In this document: piece by piece, positions 6,716 to 14,836 of the stretch
How positions within the stretch are numbered: the stretch's first letter is position 1
How the letters are laid out: the number at the start of each line of letters is the position of its first letter
Source: a bacterium
GTDB taxonomy: Bacteria > Bacteroidota > Bacteroidia > Bacteroidales > Muribaculaceae
Direction of reading: 5' to 3'
Assembly: GCA_004563195.1 (NCBI GenBank)
Contig: SFTJ01000038.1
Span: forward strand, 1 to 28,188
DNA length: 28,188 bases
Made by a program: the position numbers and the translations under genes
Notes under the pieces: model-generated
What the model was told of the DNA's origin: nothing
Database searches by the model: none
The model's input: the letters and a program-made list of their open reading frames with translations, nothing else

Positions 6716-7003
6716 CTACAACTTACGGCTTTGTCGCTCAAGCGTGTCTTTAAGACACTTTTCAATGTCTTTGCAACCGATGCGCTGAAGATATGTCAAT
6801 GCTGCTATTATTACTTCAGCAGCTCCTTCTTCCTTCTCGCTCCATGGCTCGTTGCTGATGAACGAAGTAGCATCTGCAAGTTTACGCCACTGTCGCGAAA
6901 TCTCGTAGAGGCTGACGGTAGAAGAAGATAACGCAGTAATTTTATCATTGGCTATCGCAACCTCCTCGCATCGCTTTGCAAACTTTCTCAGAGGTATTGC
7001 CAT
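6716..7003 (-). CDS. MazG-like phage protein (95 aa)
   Basis: The segment WSEKEEGAAEVIIAALTYLQ with the following IGCKDIEKCL resembles the EExxD-type metal-binding helices of MazG-like NTP pyrophosphohydrolases, in which acidic residues bind Mg2+ and hydrolyse NTPs to NMPs. At 95 residues it is the size of a single MazG-like unit. Here the usual EExxD is only partly kept (EEGAAE), so activity is uncertain. Small MazG-like proteins of phages are thought to lower alarmone or modified-nucleotide pools. The position beside ParB and a glycosyltransferase fits a nucleotide-pool role. The family is a tentative call. Confidence 0.55.
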   Translation of the reverse strand: MAIPLRKFAKRCEEVAIANDKITALSSSTVSLYEISRQWRKLADATSFISNEPWSEKEEGAAEVIIAALTYLQRIGCKDIEKCLKDTLERQSRKL

Positions 7004-7043
7004 TGGTAATTGATTAGGTTGGTGAATGACTTTGTTTTAAGGC

Positions 7044-7829
7044 TCATAGCCGTCTCAAATTAGTTAGGGAGGGGGTTTGTTGGTTCTCATAATTTTCAAC
7101 TGAATAGATTAAACGAATGCCGACTTCCTTGCATCGTGTTTCGTAGCGCTCGGATCGTCGGGTTTGTGGAGTAATGGTTGCCGTATTAGCACCACGTTCT
7201 ACAATATAGCCGAGTTTACGCAACTGAAAACGTACATGCGCTTTATGTCTAAAAGAGCCATTGAGCTTCAACTTGGTTTTCTGCTCAAAACCGAACAATA
7301 TTCTGCGACGTTCAGATGCGATGGTGGCTTTACGAGTTTCAGCACTTTTGCGTATACGCTCTGCATTCTTTTCAGGTCCCAAACGCATAAGTGGAGTAAC
7401 TCCTTTCTTGAAGCAAAATTCTCTGCTACGAGGTATAATGTATCCTTTAGGCGGCCAATTGTTTCTCTCATTGGTGGCACGGGCAAGTTCAGTTATTTTC
7501 TTCTGCCAATCTGCCATAAACTCCTTGCTCTTTGTTAATCCGTATGCTCTGGCTAATCGGTGCATCGTCGCCATTTTGAGGTTGAGGCGAGCCATTATCT
7601 CTGCATTTGTAGTATTAGCAAAGTTCGCACGAAACCATTCAATCTGCTCACAAGTGAGATAAACCTTTGCCAATTTGCTTCGTTTCTTTAGGTGCAACTT
7701 GAAAGCCATCTGATTTACGGCTGATAAGGTGATGCCCATTATCTCGGCAATCTCTCCGTTGGTGTGCAAATGATAGAGAGCGCGAAGCCTTTCGACTTGC
7801 GCTCTCGTCCAAAATTCAGATTTGCTCAT
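7044..7829 (-). CDS. Double helix-turn-helix DNA-binding protein
   Basis: Two tandem HTH units are visible. The first is around residues 16-48 (NGEIAEIMGITLSAVNQMAFKLHL pattern, split here between TNGEIAEIMG and LSAVNQMAFKL). The second is around 62-98 (TTNAEIMARLNLKMATMHRL). Both follow the GcrA/Myb-like plan in which helix 3 ends with LHLKK or YGLTK. The remaining 160 residues are basic, with Lys/Arg-rich KGYIIPRSREFCFKKG and RKSAETRKATIASERRR, and could hold a further DNA-contact or nuclease-like region. The gene overlaps the ParB-MutS gene by 4 bases. A transcription regulator of the phage is plausible, and it is one candidate for the activator that could bind the shared promoter modules. 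Confidence 0.75.
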   Translation of the reverse strand: MSKSEFWTRAQVERLRALYHLHTNGEIAEIMGITLSAVNQMAFKLHLKKRSKLAKVYLTCEQIEWFRANFANTTNAEIMARLNLKMATMHRLARAYGLTKSKEFMADWQKKITELARATNERNNWPPKGYIIPRSREFCFKKGVTPLMRLGPEKNAERIRKSAETRKATIASERRRILFGFEQKTKLKLNGSFRHKAHVRFQLRKLGYIVERGANTATITPQTRRSERYETRCKEVGIRLIYSVENYENQQTPSLTNLRRL

Positions 7830-9784
7830 CGCTTATCGTCGCAAATAGCGACCCTTTGACCGCCTCTTATGAGTTTGGGTAGATAAGTATCAAGTGCGTG
7901 GTGAGGAAAGCCGCAGAGGGTCATTTCCGTGCCTTTGGGCGCTTTTCTATGAGTTAGAGTAATGCCAAGTATCTTGGAAAGTATTTTGGCATCATCTCCA
8001 TAGGTCTCATAAAAGTCACCTACTCGGAATAAGATAACAGAGTCCGGATGCTTGGCTTTCATACTGGCGTGTTGCTCGATAATGTCTTTTGGAACATCAT
8101 CGTTTTTGAGCTTCTTGCCGTGAATATCATAGCCGAGTTTTGCGAGCTCAGTGGTAGCCCTTGCCTTTGCCTTTTCGTGCTTTTTCTTCACGCCTTCGAT
8201 GGCTTTGTTGTACTCATCGGGAAGCCAACGATTGCCGAACTGCTCGAGGTAGTCACGGAGTAAATAATTAGTGGGCGTATTCGACATTTGGCTACAGATG
8301 TATGAACGAATGATGTAGTTTGCTGACTTCTTGTTCGTTTGAACGAATTTGACTATCTGCTCATCATCTCCATAGCCTGGAAGATTGAACTTATGGGTTA
8401 GGTCATAATTACCTTTGAGAAGAATAGCGAGCAGCATCTCTATCTCAAATTCTTGTAGAGGTGTTTCGCTATCTATCTTGGTTTTATACTCGTTTATCGC
8501 TTTCCCTCCGGCAACTGCAATGGAGTTATTAAGCATTTTCTCTTCTTGCTCAATCGTCCCGATGATGTTCTTTACTTTCATCGGCAGGCCATTCTCATCG
8601 CAGTTGACAGATAGGTCTTTCTTGTTCACATATCCGTACCTATCTTGGATATTAACTCCGGAGTAATCAAAAATCGTTAGGTAATGATATACTTCGCCAT
8701 TGTCGATTTTTTGTTGTAGTCGCTCATCATCATCATCGTATCCACAACATCCGTTGAAGCACTTGAATGGGTCAACAACCTCTAAATTCATTGCTTTTAG
8801 TAGGTCGCATATTTTGACGTATAGTTCCTTGGTATCGGCAGATACATAACTGCCAGGTTCATGGTTAGCTATAACTGTCTTTCCCTTTACAAGTGGATTA
8901 TCCTTTTTCACGAACTCGTCTTCTCGACTTATGAGCAACTGCCTAATGTATGCGAGCGTCTTATCTGAGAATTTAGCACGATTGGTACAACGACCACTTC
9001 CTTCACCGTTCATTTCGTAGAATAAACAGCCGTGGTTGTTGGTGTTGAACTGGCATTCAGAGCATTTATAATTGCACCCTCCGGTAAAATCTTCATCTTC
9101 TTTTTTATGCCAAGCAGCCTTATCGATTGTCATAAACAGTGATGCGATGAAGTTCTCGGCATTTGATTTAGTGTAGCATTGATAGTGCTGGGAGTAGGTC
9201 TTGTAGAACTGCTGTTGGTCTTTCTCGTTGAGCTTGGAGATAATCATTGCAGCGGCAATGCTCATCTTGTCATCTTTGAGGGCTACCATCAGTTCCGGAA
9301 TTAGAGAGTTAAGTTTTACTCGGTCTTGTACGAAGCGAATGCTCTTGCCGAAGCGAACAGCAATCTCTTCGGCTGTCTTGCCGGTCTTGATGAGCTGGGC
9401 AAATGCAAATGCTTCTTCGATGGGGTCAACGTCTTGGCGCTGGAGGTTCTCGGTGATCATCGCATCAAAGGCTTCTGCATCGTTCATCGTGCGAACAATC
9501 GCAGGTATCTTTGAGAATGAGCCGTCGGGATTGCTCTCGTTGAGTTTGGAGAATGCACGGTAACGGCGTTCACCGCAAACAATCTCGTAGAGCTTTGGAG
9601 TAGTAACAACAACTCCGTTCTCAACTCGATCGTCAAAGGCAACAGGGCGGACAGTGATTGGCTGTATCAAGCCTTGCGCCTTGATGTTCTCGGCGAGCTC
9701 GGCTATTGCCGCCTCGTCGATTGTCTTGCGTGGGTTCATCGGTGATGGTTTCACCAAGTTCACTGGTAGAATTTGATAGTCCAT
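7826..9784 (-). CDS. ParB-like protein fused to MutS domain I
   Basis: Residues 1-110 are a ParB/Spo0J N-terminal domain (NPRKTIDE at 17-24, IQPITVRP, GERRYRA at 71-77). Then come ENLQRQDVDPIEEA and a ParB-type HTH at about 137-160. A Cys cluster near residue 235 (CNYKCSECQF and C-N-R further on) matches the zinc site of plasmid ParB relatives. The last 90 residues (563-652) are the mismatch-recognition domain I of MutS, including GDFYE with the F-Y-E motif at 591-593, DDAKILSKILGITLT and CGFPHHAL. The MutS clamp and ATPase are absent. At 652 residues it is much longer than a partition ParB. No parA is visible. I infer a DNA-binding switch that senses lesions or modified bases. The gene is first behind promoter module 4. 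Confidence 0.85.
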   Translation of the reverse strand: MDYQILPVNLVKPSPMNPRKTIDEAAIAELAENIKAQGLIQPITVRPVAFDDRVENGVVVTTPKLYEIVCGERRYRAFSKLNESNPDGSFSKIPAIVRTMNDAEAFDAMITENLQRQDVDPIEEAFAFAQLIKTGKTAEEIAVRFGKSIRFVQDRVKLNSLIPELMVALKDDKMSIAAAMIISKLNEKDQQQFYKTYSQHYQCYTKSNAENFIASLFMTIDKAAWHKKEDEDFTGGCNYKCSECQFNTNNHGCLFYEMNGEGSGRCTNRAKFSDKTLAYIRQLLISREDEFVKKDNPLVKGKTVIANHEPGSYVSADTKELYVKICDLLKAMNLEVVDPFKCFNGCCGYDDDDERLQQKIDNGEVYHYLTIFDYSGVNIQDRYGYVNKKDLSVNCDENGLPMKVKNIIGTIEQEEKMLNNSIAVAGGKAINEYKTKIDSETPLQEFEIEMLLAILLKGNYDLTHKFNLPGYGDDEQIVKFVQTNKKSANYIIRSYICSQMSNTPTNYLLRDYLEQFGNRWLPDEYNKAIEGVKKKHEKAKARATTELAKLGYDIHGKKLKNDDVPKDIIEQHASMKAKHPDSVILFRVGDFYETYGDDAKILSKILGITLTHRKAPKGTEMTLCGFPHHALDTYLPKLIRGGQRVAICDDKR

Positions 9785-9833
9785 AAAATTTAACTTAAAC
9801 GGTTTGACTTAAAATCTTTTATTTGATTTACAA

Positions 9834-9897
9834 TAAAGTTAGTCATTTTTAGCGAGATATGAAAGAATAAGTGCCACCATTTTTACACCATTTTATG
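9834..9897 (-). promoter_or_regulatory. Phage promoter module 4
   Basis: Minus-strand TTTC (9864-9861), 19-base spacer, TAACTTTA (9841-9834). Ten bases upstream is a direct repeat with ATGGTG twice (plus-strand CACC at 9875 and 9886). The leader downstream contains AAGTCAAACCGTTTAAG, a variant of the early-gene leader motif, about 10 bases before the ParB-MutS start. The module overlaps the end of the small gene at 9849. Confidence 0.7.
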
Positions 9898-10088
9898 TGC
9901 CGAAGAATGGAGATGAAGCCACGCCTTGCGGTCTCCTCAAGCAATGGCATATCTTCTTCAAGTATCTCGGCAGGTGTCCAACCATTGATGGTTGTATATT
10001 TCGGCATACCGAAGCGCTGGCGTATTCGCCTGATGGTTTCTTCATCTCTGGTGCTCCAGCAAACAACGAGTTTTATCTTCTCCGCCAT
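9849..10088 (-). CDS. Hypothetical phage protein (79 aa)
   Basis: The chosen start at 10088 (MAEKIKLVVCWS) overlaps the last codons of the DnaC-like gene and gives a 79-residue product. A longer frame to 10130 would begin deep inside that gene. The sequence has a short beta strand (KLVVCWST), a basic helix (DEETIRRIRQRFG) and an acidic helix (EILEEDMPLLEETARRG). The RIRQRFGMPKYTTING segment looks HTH-like. Similar small genes sit next to phage helicase loaders, but I cannot name a function. Confidence 0.7.
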   Translation of the reverse strand: MAEKIKLVVCWSTRDEETIRRIRQRFGMPKYTTINGWTPAEILEEDMPLLEETARRGFISILRHIKWCKNGGTYSFISR

Positions 10089-10801
10089 GTCGCTCCCATC
10101 ATTGGTACAAAGTTGAACATCTCTCGGCATCTATCCCAAATTCGCTCTCCATATCGCTCAACGATTTGGTTCTCTCCTGTCATTGGGTCTCTTGGTGTGA
10201 GATTGGAAGTAACGTGTGTATCTTGGTATCTGCCAAAACCTTTATCGTAGCGGCGCTGGAGAATGTATTGAAATACGTTCTCGGCTGTGCCATAATATCC
10301 AGTTGGAACGCTTTCACTACCTATCTCATCGAATGCTTGGATTTGAGCATCGATGTAAGTGTCAATGCCGGCATAGCCCTCTTTGCTGAAAAATCCACAC
10401 ACCTCAATGGCATTGGAGATACGGAATGTGTAAGGCAGATTAAGCCGATATTCTTCGCAGTAGTATTTCGGTCGCACATACTTGCAGAACTCTCGAATGA
10501 TTTTCAGCATAGTGCTTTTACCGGTGCCGATGTTGCCGTAGAGCCATAACCCTTTATTCGGGTTGTACTTGCCGTTGGCAACAACACACCAGTCGAAGAT
10601 GTCTCTAATGACTTCCTTCTGGTCTTCGCGTATCTGCCATTGCGGACAAATCTCTCGGGCACAATTGACGAATGCTCTCTTGAGCTTAACGATCGTCGTC
10701 GGGTTCGATAAGTCCACAACCGGGCTTAGGAGGCAATTTGGCTCGAAGGCCTTTCGGAGCATCGCCTCGTTGATTAATTGTGGTCCGTTGTTTTGCTTCA
10801 T
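10073..10801 (-). CDS. DnaC-like helicase loader / replication ATPase
   Basis: The protein has a Walker A loop LYGNIGTGKST (about 87-97) and a Walker B-like IQAFDEIGSES (about 148-158). A sensor-like VTSNLTPRDP follows, then the arginine-containing RYGERIWDRCREMFNF, which matches the DnaC/IstB AAA+ plan (E-R-Y-G-x-R-x-x-D-R-x). The length of 242 residues is normal for the family. DnaC-type loaders place the replicative helicase on origin DNA with the initiator. The gene directly follows the initiator gene, overlapping its end by 116 bases, so the initiator-loader pair is transcribed together. A start at the internal Met14 is possible but would not remove the overlap. Confidence 0.9.
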   Translation of the reverse strand: MKQNNGPQLINEAMLRKAFEPNCLLSPVVDLSNPTTIVKLKRAFVNCAREICPQWQIREDQKEVIRDIFDWCVVANGKYNPNKGLWLYGNIGTGKSTMLKIIREFCKYVRPKYYCEEYRLNLPYTFRISNAIEVCGFFSKEGYAGIDTYIDAQIQAFDEIGSESVPTGYYGTAENVFQYILQRRYDKGFGRYQDTHVTSNLTPRDPMTGENQIVERYGERIWDRCREMFNFVPMMGATWRRR

Positions 10802-11666
10802 TTTGTTCTTGTGTTATAATCCATTTATTCGCCATACTATCCCAATGCGCTATCCGAGTTCCGGCACCATTACGCCAACCTAACGCATTGTAGTGGTAGA
10901 AAAATTTATCTGCTTCGACTTCCCAATTCAGCAATCTTTCATCGGCTCGCTGTGAAAGAAAATAACTGCGAACTTCTTCAAGTGTAGGTATCGCTGGTTC
11001 GGGCGTCTTAGCTTTCTTTTTTCGCTCGGGTTTTTCATCAGGAAAAAGATTTTCAGACTCAATTTTTTTTGACCCTCTTTGATACTGACTATCTATACTC
11101 TTAATAGTCTTAATATCTATATAAGGTGTATTTTGCTCTAATGTTTCCCTAATGTTTCTGTGGGAAACATTAGGCTCTAAAGTTTCTGTGGGAAACATTA
11201 GGGAAACATTAGGTTTTGCATCTTCTTTGTTTTCAGCACTTTGAGGTACTTTTGACGTTTCTGCTAAATTTCTAATGTTTCCGTGAGAAACATTAGATTT
11301 TAATGTTTCCGTGGGAAACATTAGGGAAACATTAGACTTATTTTGCCGTACATTAAAGTCCTTCTTTTTGTAGTCCTGATTCGTGAAATCTTGCTCCCTT
11401 ATGAAGTAAACTGTTGGTCTTTTTGCCTTACCCTCTAAACAACTTATAAGACCTCTTTTTGCGAGCCTCAATCTTATGTTTGCAATGGCTTTTCTGCCTA
11501 TCTCCAAACTCTCCTCGATGTAACTTGTCTTCAGTCCGAATGGATTGAGCCAACAGCGAGAATTGCACTCATTGAGCAAGAAGAAATAAAACATCGTCTC
11601 GTACTCATCAAAGTGCTTTTGATTGTGCTTCTTCCAAAAACTGTTTATTAGGTCTATGTATGTCAT
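10686..11666 (-). CDS. Phage replication initiation protein (iteron-containing gene)
   Basis: The N-terminal 95 residues have the winged-helix layout of phage replication proteins (MTYIDLINSFWKKH, FLLNECNSRCW, SLEIGRKAIANIRLRLAKRG followed by a YFI wing). Residues about 110-176 are encoded by an array of short DNA repeats and read as repeated NVSLMFPTETL and NVSHGNIR-type peptides, most likely a flexible linker. The C-terminal part (PAIPTLEEVRSYFLSQRA, WEVEADKFFYHYNALGW, IAHWDSMANKWI) is the helical domain seen in many Bacteroidota replication proteins next to DnaC, probably the loader-contact region. By analogy with lambda O, the protein would bind the iterons inside its own gene. Confidence 0.85.
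   Translation of the reverse strand: MTYIDLINSFWKKHNQKHFDEYETMFYFFLLNECNSRCWLNPFGLKTSYIEESLEIGRKAIANIRLRLAKRGLISCLEGKAKRPTVYFIREQDFTNQDYKKKDFNVRQNKSNVSLMFPTETLKSNVSHGNIRNLAETSKVPQSAENKEDAKPNVSLMFPTETLEPNVSHRNIRETLEQNTPYIDIKTIKSIDSQYQRGSKKIESENLFPDEKPERKKKAKTPEPAIPTLEEVRSYFLSQRADERLLNWEVEADKFFYHYNALGWRNGAGTRIAHWDSMANKWIITQEQNEAKQRTTINQRGDAPKGLRAKLPPKPGCGLIEPDDDR
11138..11335. repeat. Iteron array, candidate phage replication origin
   Basis: Eleven copies of an 11-base unit, CTAATGTTTCC or a 1- or 2-base variant, lie inside the initiator gene. Five are in plus orientation, at 11138, 11149, 11177, 11272 and 11300. Six are inverted (GGAAACATTAG), at 11163, 11191, 11202, 11286, 11314 and 11325. 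They form two clusters about 60 bases apart, and within each cluster opposite copies flank a GTG or TGTG centre to make palindromes. Iterons inside an initiator gene are the lambdoid plan. A run of A/T bases lies next to the array at 11040-11130. Confidence 0.8.
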
Positions 11667-12112
11667 CGATATGTCGGGTATAGGTTTAGAGCATTCTCCT
11701 TGTATGGTTTAGGGTTTACTCTAATATATCTACATACTGCATCAATGAACTCCATCAGCCCATGGCATACAACATATGTACTTCCATACCGTTCGACGAG
11801 GCTCTGCCACGCAACTTGGAATTTAGATTGCTTGCCTGCCTGGCTCCCTTTTCGCTTCGGCACCTTCATCTCGATGCAGAGAGATGATTTGCCTCCAGCA
11901 GGGTAGAGTAGTATCAAGTCTGCTACGCCATTCACTTGCCCTTCGTACTTGCAAGTAATGGCTGCCTTAGGTCCTCGCCAGCCACCGTTAGGCACGGCGA
12001 ACAACAAGTCACCAACCTCGGGGAATGTCTTGCGAAACCAGCATACACATATATGCTGTATCTTGCTCTCGGTATAAGTGAGCTCAAGGTCTCTGATGTC
12101 TTGCTCTGTCAT
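11663..12112 (-). CDS. VRR-NUC domain nuclease
   Basis: The sequence follows the VRR-NUC (PF08774) PD-(D/E)XK nuclease: a helix (IQHICVCWFRKTFP), FAVPNGG, then GVADLILLYP with the catalytic Asp, SLCIEMKVPKRKGSQ with the ExK pair, and a C-terminal QVAWQSLVERYGSTYVVC segment. At 149 residues it is a single-domain phage version. Such phage nucleases act as structure-selective or Holliday-junction endonucleases. It overlaps the initiator gene and the SNF2 helicase gene by 4 bases each, and a nuclease beside a fork-remodelling helicase suggests fork or recombination-intermediate processing. Confidence 0.9.
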   Translation of the reverse strand: MTEQDIRDLELTYTESKIQHICVCWFRKTFPEVGDLLFAVPNGGWRGPKAAITCKYEGQVNGVADLILLYPAGGKSSLCIEMKVPKRKGSQAGKQSKFQVAWQSLVERYGSTYVVCHGLMEFIDAVCRYIRVNPKPYKENALNLYPTYR

Positions 12113-13848
12113 ATTCGGTCGCTGAATAGGTTCATTACATTGCTTACTATATCTTCGTCTATCTGTGTGGTTGTGCCGGTTACCTCGTTGGCGATGTCCT
12201 TCTTGGTCTGTATCACTTTATACATATACTCGTCGATGGTCTTGTCGCCAAGGAAGTAATAGCAGTTGACGGCATTCTTCTGGCCGTTGCGGTGCGCTCT
12301 ATCCTCGGCTTGTTCGCAGTCGGAATAAGTCCAGGGAAACTCGATGAAACCTACACGACTTGATGCTGTCAGCGTAAGTCCGGTGCCACCACTCTTATAG
12401 TTGAGGATAATCAATTTACATTCGGGGTCATTCTGAAAGCGGTCAACGGCGCTCTGCTTCTGTGCTACATTGTCGCTGCCAGTTACTGTAACAGCATCAG
12501 GGAACTCGTCTTTGAGAGCTTTGACTACTTCCTTGAGGTAGGCAAACATTATCAGCTTCTCACCTCCGTCTATCACGTCGTGAATAAATTCGGATACAGC
12601 CTTAACTTTGCCTCGTGCTGCTATCTCTTTGAGGATGCCCATTCGCACCATTACCTCGCCACGCATCGCCCTTGAAATTCGCTCATCATCTGCGTGCTTG
12701 TACTGACGCAGATAAGTGAGGAAGTTATTCTCAGCATCAGTGTACTCCTTGCGGTTAGTAATTTCGCAAGTGATGTACTGACGCATCTTGTCGGGCAACT
12801 GGGTAAGCACTTTTTGCTTCTCTCTACGGAAAAAGCAGCACATCCACAAGCGGTAGTTAAGTTCTTTCATATTGCTCGACTGCTTCGGGCCATCGCAGAA
12901 CCTGCCGACAAATTGCTTGTAGCCGCCGAAGTCATCAAGCCTACCAAGTATCTTCAGTTGCTGAATGAGGTCGGTATTATTGTTGACAACAGGCGTTCCG
13001 GTCAACTCGAATATCCACTTCTTACCTCGGCAGATACCTTCAACGAACTTGCTTTGTTGGGTCTTGCTCGACTTGCATTTATGACTCTCGTCGATGATGA
13101 CACTCTTAAATATATTGATACGTTCATCGAACTCGATAGAGTTAAGAGTGAACCTTGCGCTATTCTTTACTCGCAGTACAAAGAACTTTTTGAGCGATTC
13201 GTAGTTAGTGATGAATACACTACTTATTGCTTCTCCATCGGGTTTCTTCAGTTCCCAGAAACGATTCCAATTTGCTTTGTTGCTGTCATCAAGAATAACG
13301 GCATCAATTCCGGCAAACTTCTTAAACTCTCGCTTCCAGTTTACTTTTAAGGCAGCAGGACAAATAACAAGTGTTGGAAATGTTTCGCCGTATTTTTGTG
13401 CCTCTTTGTGAGCCTTGATGACAGCACAAATGGCTTGCAATGTTTTGCCGAGACCGGGTTGGTCGCCGAAGATGCACCGCTTGTTGTCGAGAGCGTAACG
13501 CACTCCTTCAAGTTGGTATTGATAAGGCTCAAGTAACATATAATGCTCGCCTTGAAAGTCTTTCATCGGCGGTATCTCGTATGTTATATCTTGGCTCTCG
13601 CTACGCTTGGCGATGTGCGTGCAGTAACGACGAACAACAGCCCATTGTGCAAAGGCTTCTACATACCACCGAGCATCACGCCCTGGCGGATATAGAGGGC
13701 TGTCCTTTGTTATCACCCATTCTTTCTCTGACGCATCCCACCGAGGCTTACAAGGCACTCGTTTAATGGTGTCAATCAAGTTGGGATTATATTCAAAGGA
13801 CAGCCTGAAGGTGCCTGGCGTTTCGGTGATATATATAGGCTTCATCAA
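12109..13848 (-). CDS. SNF2-family helicase/translocase
   Basis: The N-terminal 95 residues (FRLSFEYNPNLIDTIKRVP, RWDASEKEWVITKD) resemble the HARP-like lead of SMARCAL1-type annealing helicases. The Q motif and Walker A follow (YQLEGVRYAL, GDQPGLGKT at about 128-136), then DESHKCK as motif II and ELTGTPV as motif III. The second RecA lobe has LIMFAYLKEV, SGGTGLTLTASS and QAEDRAHRNGQ. At 579 residues all seven motifs appear intact. SNF2 translocases of phages remodel forks or displace proteins during replication and recombination. The gene is coupled by ATGA overlaps to the VRR-NUC gene and to the unknown gene upstream. Confidence 0.93.
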   Translation of the reverse strand: MMKPIYITETPGTFRLSFEYNPNLIDTIKRVPCKPRWDASEKEWVITKDSPLYPPGRDARWYVEAFAQWAVVRRYCTHIAKRSESQDITYEIPPMKDFQGEHYMLLEPYQYQLEGVRYALDNKRCIFGDQPGLGKTLQAICAVIKAHKEAQKYGETFPTLVICPAALKVNWKREFKKFAGIDAVILDDSNKANWNRFWELKKPDGEAISSVFITNYESLKKFFVLRVKNSARFTLNSIEFDERINIFKSVIIDESHKCKSSKTQQSKFVEGICRGKKWIFELTGTPVVNNNTDLIQQLKILGRLDDFGGYKQFVGRFCDGPKQSSNMKELNYRLWMCCFFRREKQKVLTQLPDKMRQYITCEITNRKEYTDAENNFLTYLRQYKHADDERISRAMRGEVMVRMGILKEIAARGKVKAVSEFIHDVIDGGEKLIMFAYLKEVVKALKDEFPDAVTVTGSDNVAQKQSAVDRFQNDPECKLIILNYKSGGTGLTLTASSRVGFIEFPWTYSDCEQAEDRAHRNGQKNAVNCYYFLGDKTIDEYMYKVIQTKKDIANEVTGTTTQIDEDIVSNVMNLFSDRI

Positions 13849-14396
13849 GCAGGAATGGTAATCGGTTCTACTTCCTCAGTCGGAGCAGGCTCTCCAAATG
13901 GGTCCTCACACTCTTCGTCAAAGTTCAGCTCAGTCTGCTTAACTGCCCACTTTCGGTCTCGAATGTACAATTCTACTTCAAAGAAGAAGGCGTCAACAGC
14001 ATCACGGAAATCATCAACGTGAACCCATTCGCCATCTTCAGCACTTAGGTCGGTTGCAGGAGAGTTGATGTTTAGAACTTTCGATGTCATCAGTGTGCGG
14101 TTGCCGGACATGACGGCAATAGGCATTGTGTCATCACCGCCAATACTAACGCCTCTAACTTCGAGCTTATACAACAACTTGTTGTTCTCCTCGCTGTCGA
14201 GGTTAAGCCAATCAATGCTATCTGCTTCTTTCTGTTCGGTCAAGTCGGCAAAGTATGGCACGAGTGCACTCAATCGGTTTCGAAGATCGTTGTGTGCTAC
14301 ATTCTTACCTTTGAAGGCAATTTCGTTGCCGTCATCGTCAACATATGAGGCTTCTACTGTGCCTCCTTTTGCTAATTTTGCTTTTCTGATTTTCAT
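13845..14396 (-). CDS. Conserved-looking phage protein of unknown function (183 aa)
   Basis: The protein starts MKIRKAKLAKGGTVEASYVD, has a beta-rich core with LVPYFADLTEQKEADS, LEVRGVSIGGDDTMPIAV and MSGNRTLMTSKVLN, and a very acidic C-terminal tail (DEECEDPFGEPAPTEEVEP). There is no catalytic motif I recognise. The position between NinB/SSB and the SNF2 helicase suggests a replication or recombination accessory protein. The acidic tail would suit protein-protein contacts or DNA mimicry. The start follows a short leader with an A-rich region. Confidence 0.7.
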   Translation of the reverse strand: MKIRKAKLAKGGTVEASYVDDDGNEIAFKGKNVAHNDLRNRLSALVPYFADLTEQKEADSIDWLNLDSEENNKLLYKLEVRGVSIGGDDTMPIAVMSGNRTLMTSKVLNINSPATDLSAEDGEWVHVDDFRDAVDAFFFEVELYIRDRKWAVKQTELNFDEECEDPFGEPAPTEEVEPITIPA

Positions 14397-14413
14397 AACT
14401 TGTATATTTGGGG

Positions 14414-14833
14414 TTATCTAACTTTGTATTCATCTACAAAAGCCTGATAGTGTCTGTCTGCCGGCAATGGCAGATTGATGCCAAACTCAGTGGCTGCATC
14501 TGCTTGCACCTTGTTGAGGTAGTTCGTCATCTGCAATGTGTTGAGGTCTGTTGTACTGCCAACAACGGTTACCCATCGGTTGCCGATTGCGACCTGACGG
14601 CTTAGGAACTTAGCTTTGTAATAGTCGTGGAAGTCGTCTTTCGGAGTTCCGGTGTGTTCTTCCATACACTTGTACCACATCCACATCAATGAGTTCTGCG
14701 GTATCGTGCGAGGCTCTACACGTCGGGTTATCTTGACAGTATAGACTCCGTTACGGAGCAGTGAGCATAGATACTCAAAAGACTTATCCATTTTCACTAC
14801 TCCGTCTCGTTTGGTCAATATTGCATCAGCCAT
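14414..14833 (-). CDS. NinB-like recombination protein
   Basis: The segment RRVEPRTIPQNSLMWMWYKC (around residues 38-57) followed by HTGTPKDDFHDYYKAKFL matches the NinB/Orf family core. In that family the R-x-x-x-Q-N-x-x-x-x-W motif packs two helices for ssDNA binding. Lambda NinB (Orf) binds SSB and ssDNA and stands in for RecFOR during Red recombination. The gene sits directly after the SSB-like gene (4-base spacing), which fits this partnership. At 139 residues it matches the family length. Confidence 0.85.
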   Translation of the reverse strand: MADAILTKRDGVVKMDKSFEYLCSLLRNGVYTVKITRRVEPRTIPQNSLMWMWYKCMEEHTGTPKDDFHDYYKAKFLSRQVAIGNRWVTVVGSTTDLNTLQMTNYLNKVQADAATEFGINLPLPADRHYQAFVDEYKVR

Positions 14834-14836
14834 AGT

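Noticed and set aside
7826..9784. Plasmid partition ParB
   Set aside because: There is no parA gene or parS-like array, and the C-terminal MutS-I domain and position in a phage operon point to another role.
11138..11335. CRISPR array
   Set aside because: The repeats are 11 bases long, in both orientations, with very short spacing and coding continuity. There are no regular spacers or cas genes.
12694..13350. Long plus-strand frame of 218 codons
   Set aside because: It lies entirely opposite the intact SNF2 helicase gene, whose motifs are all present on the minus strand.
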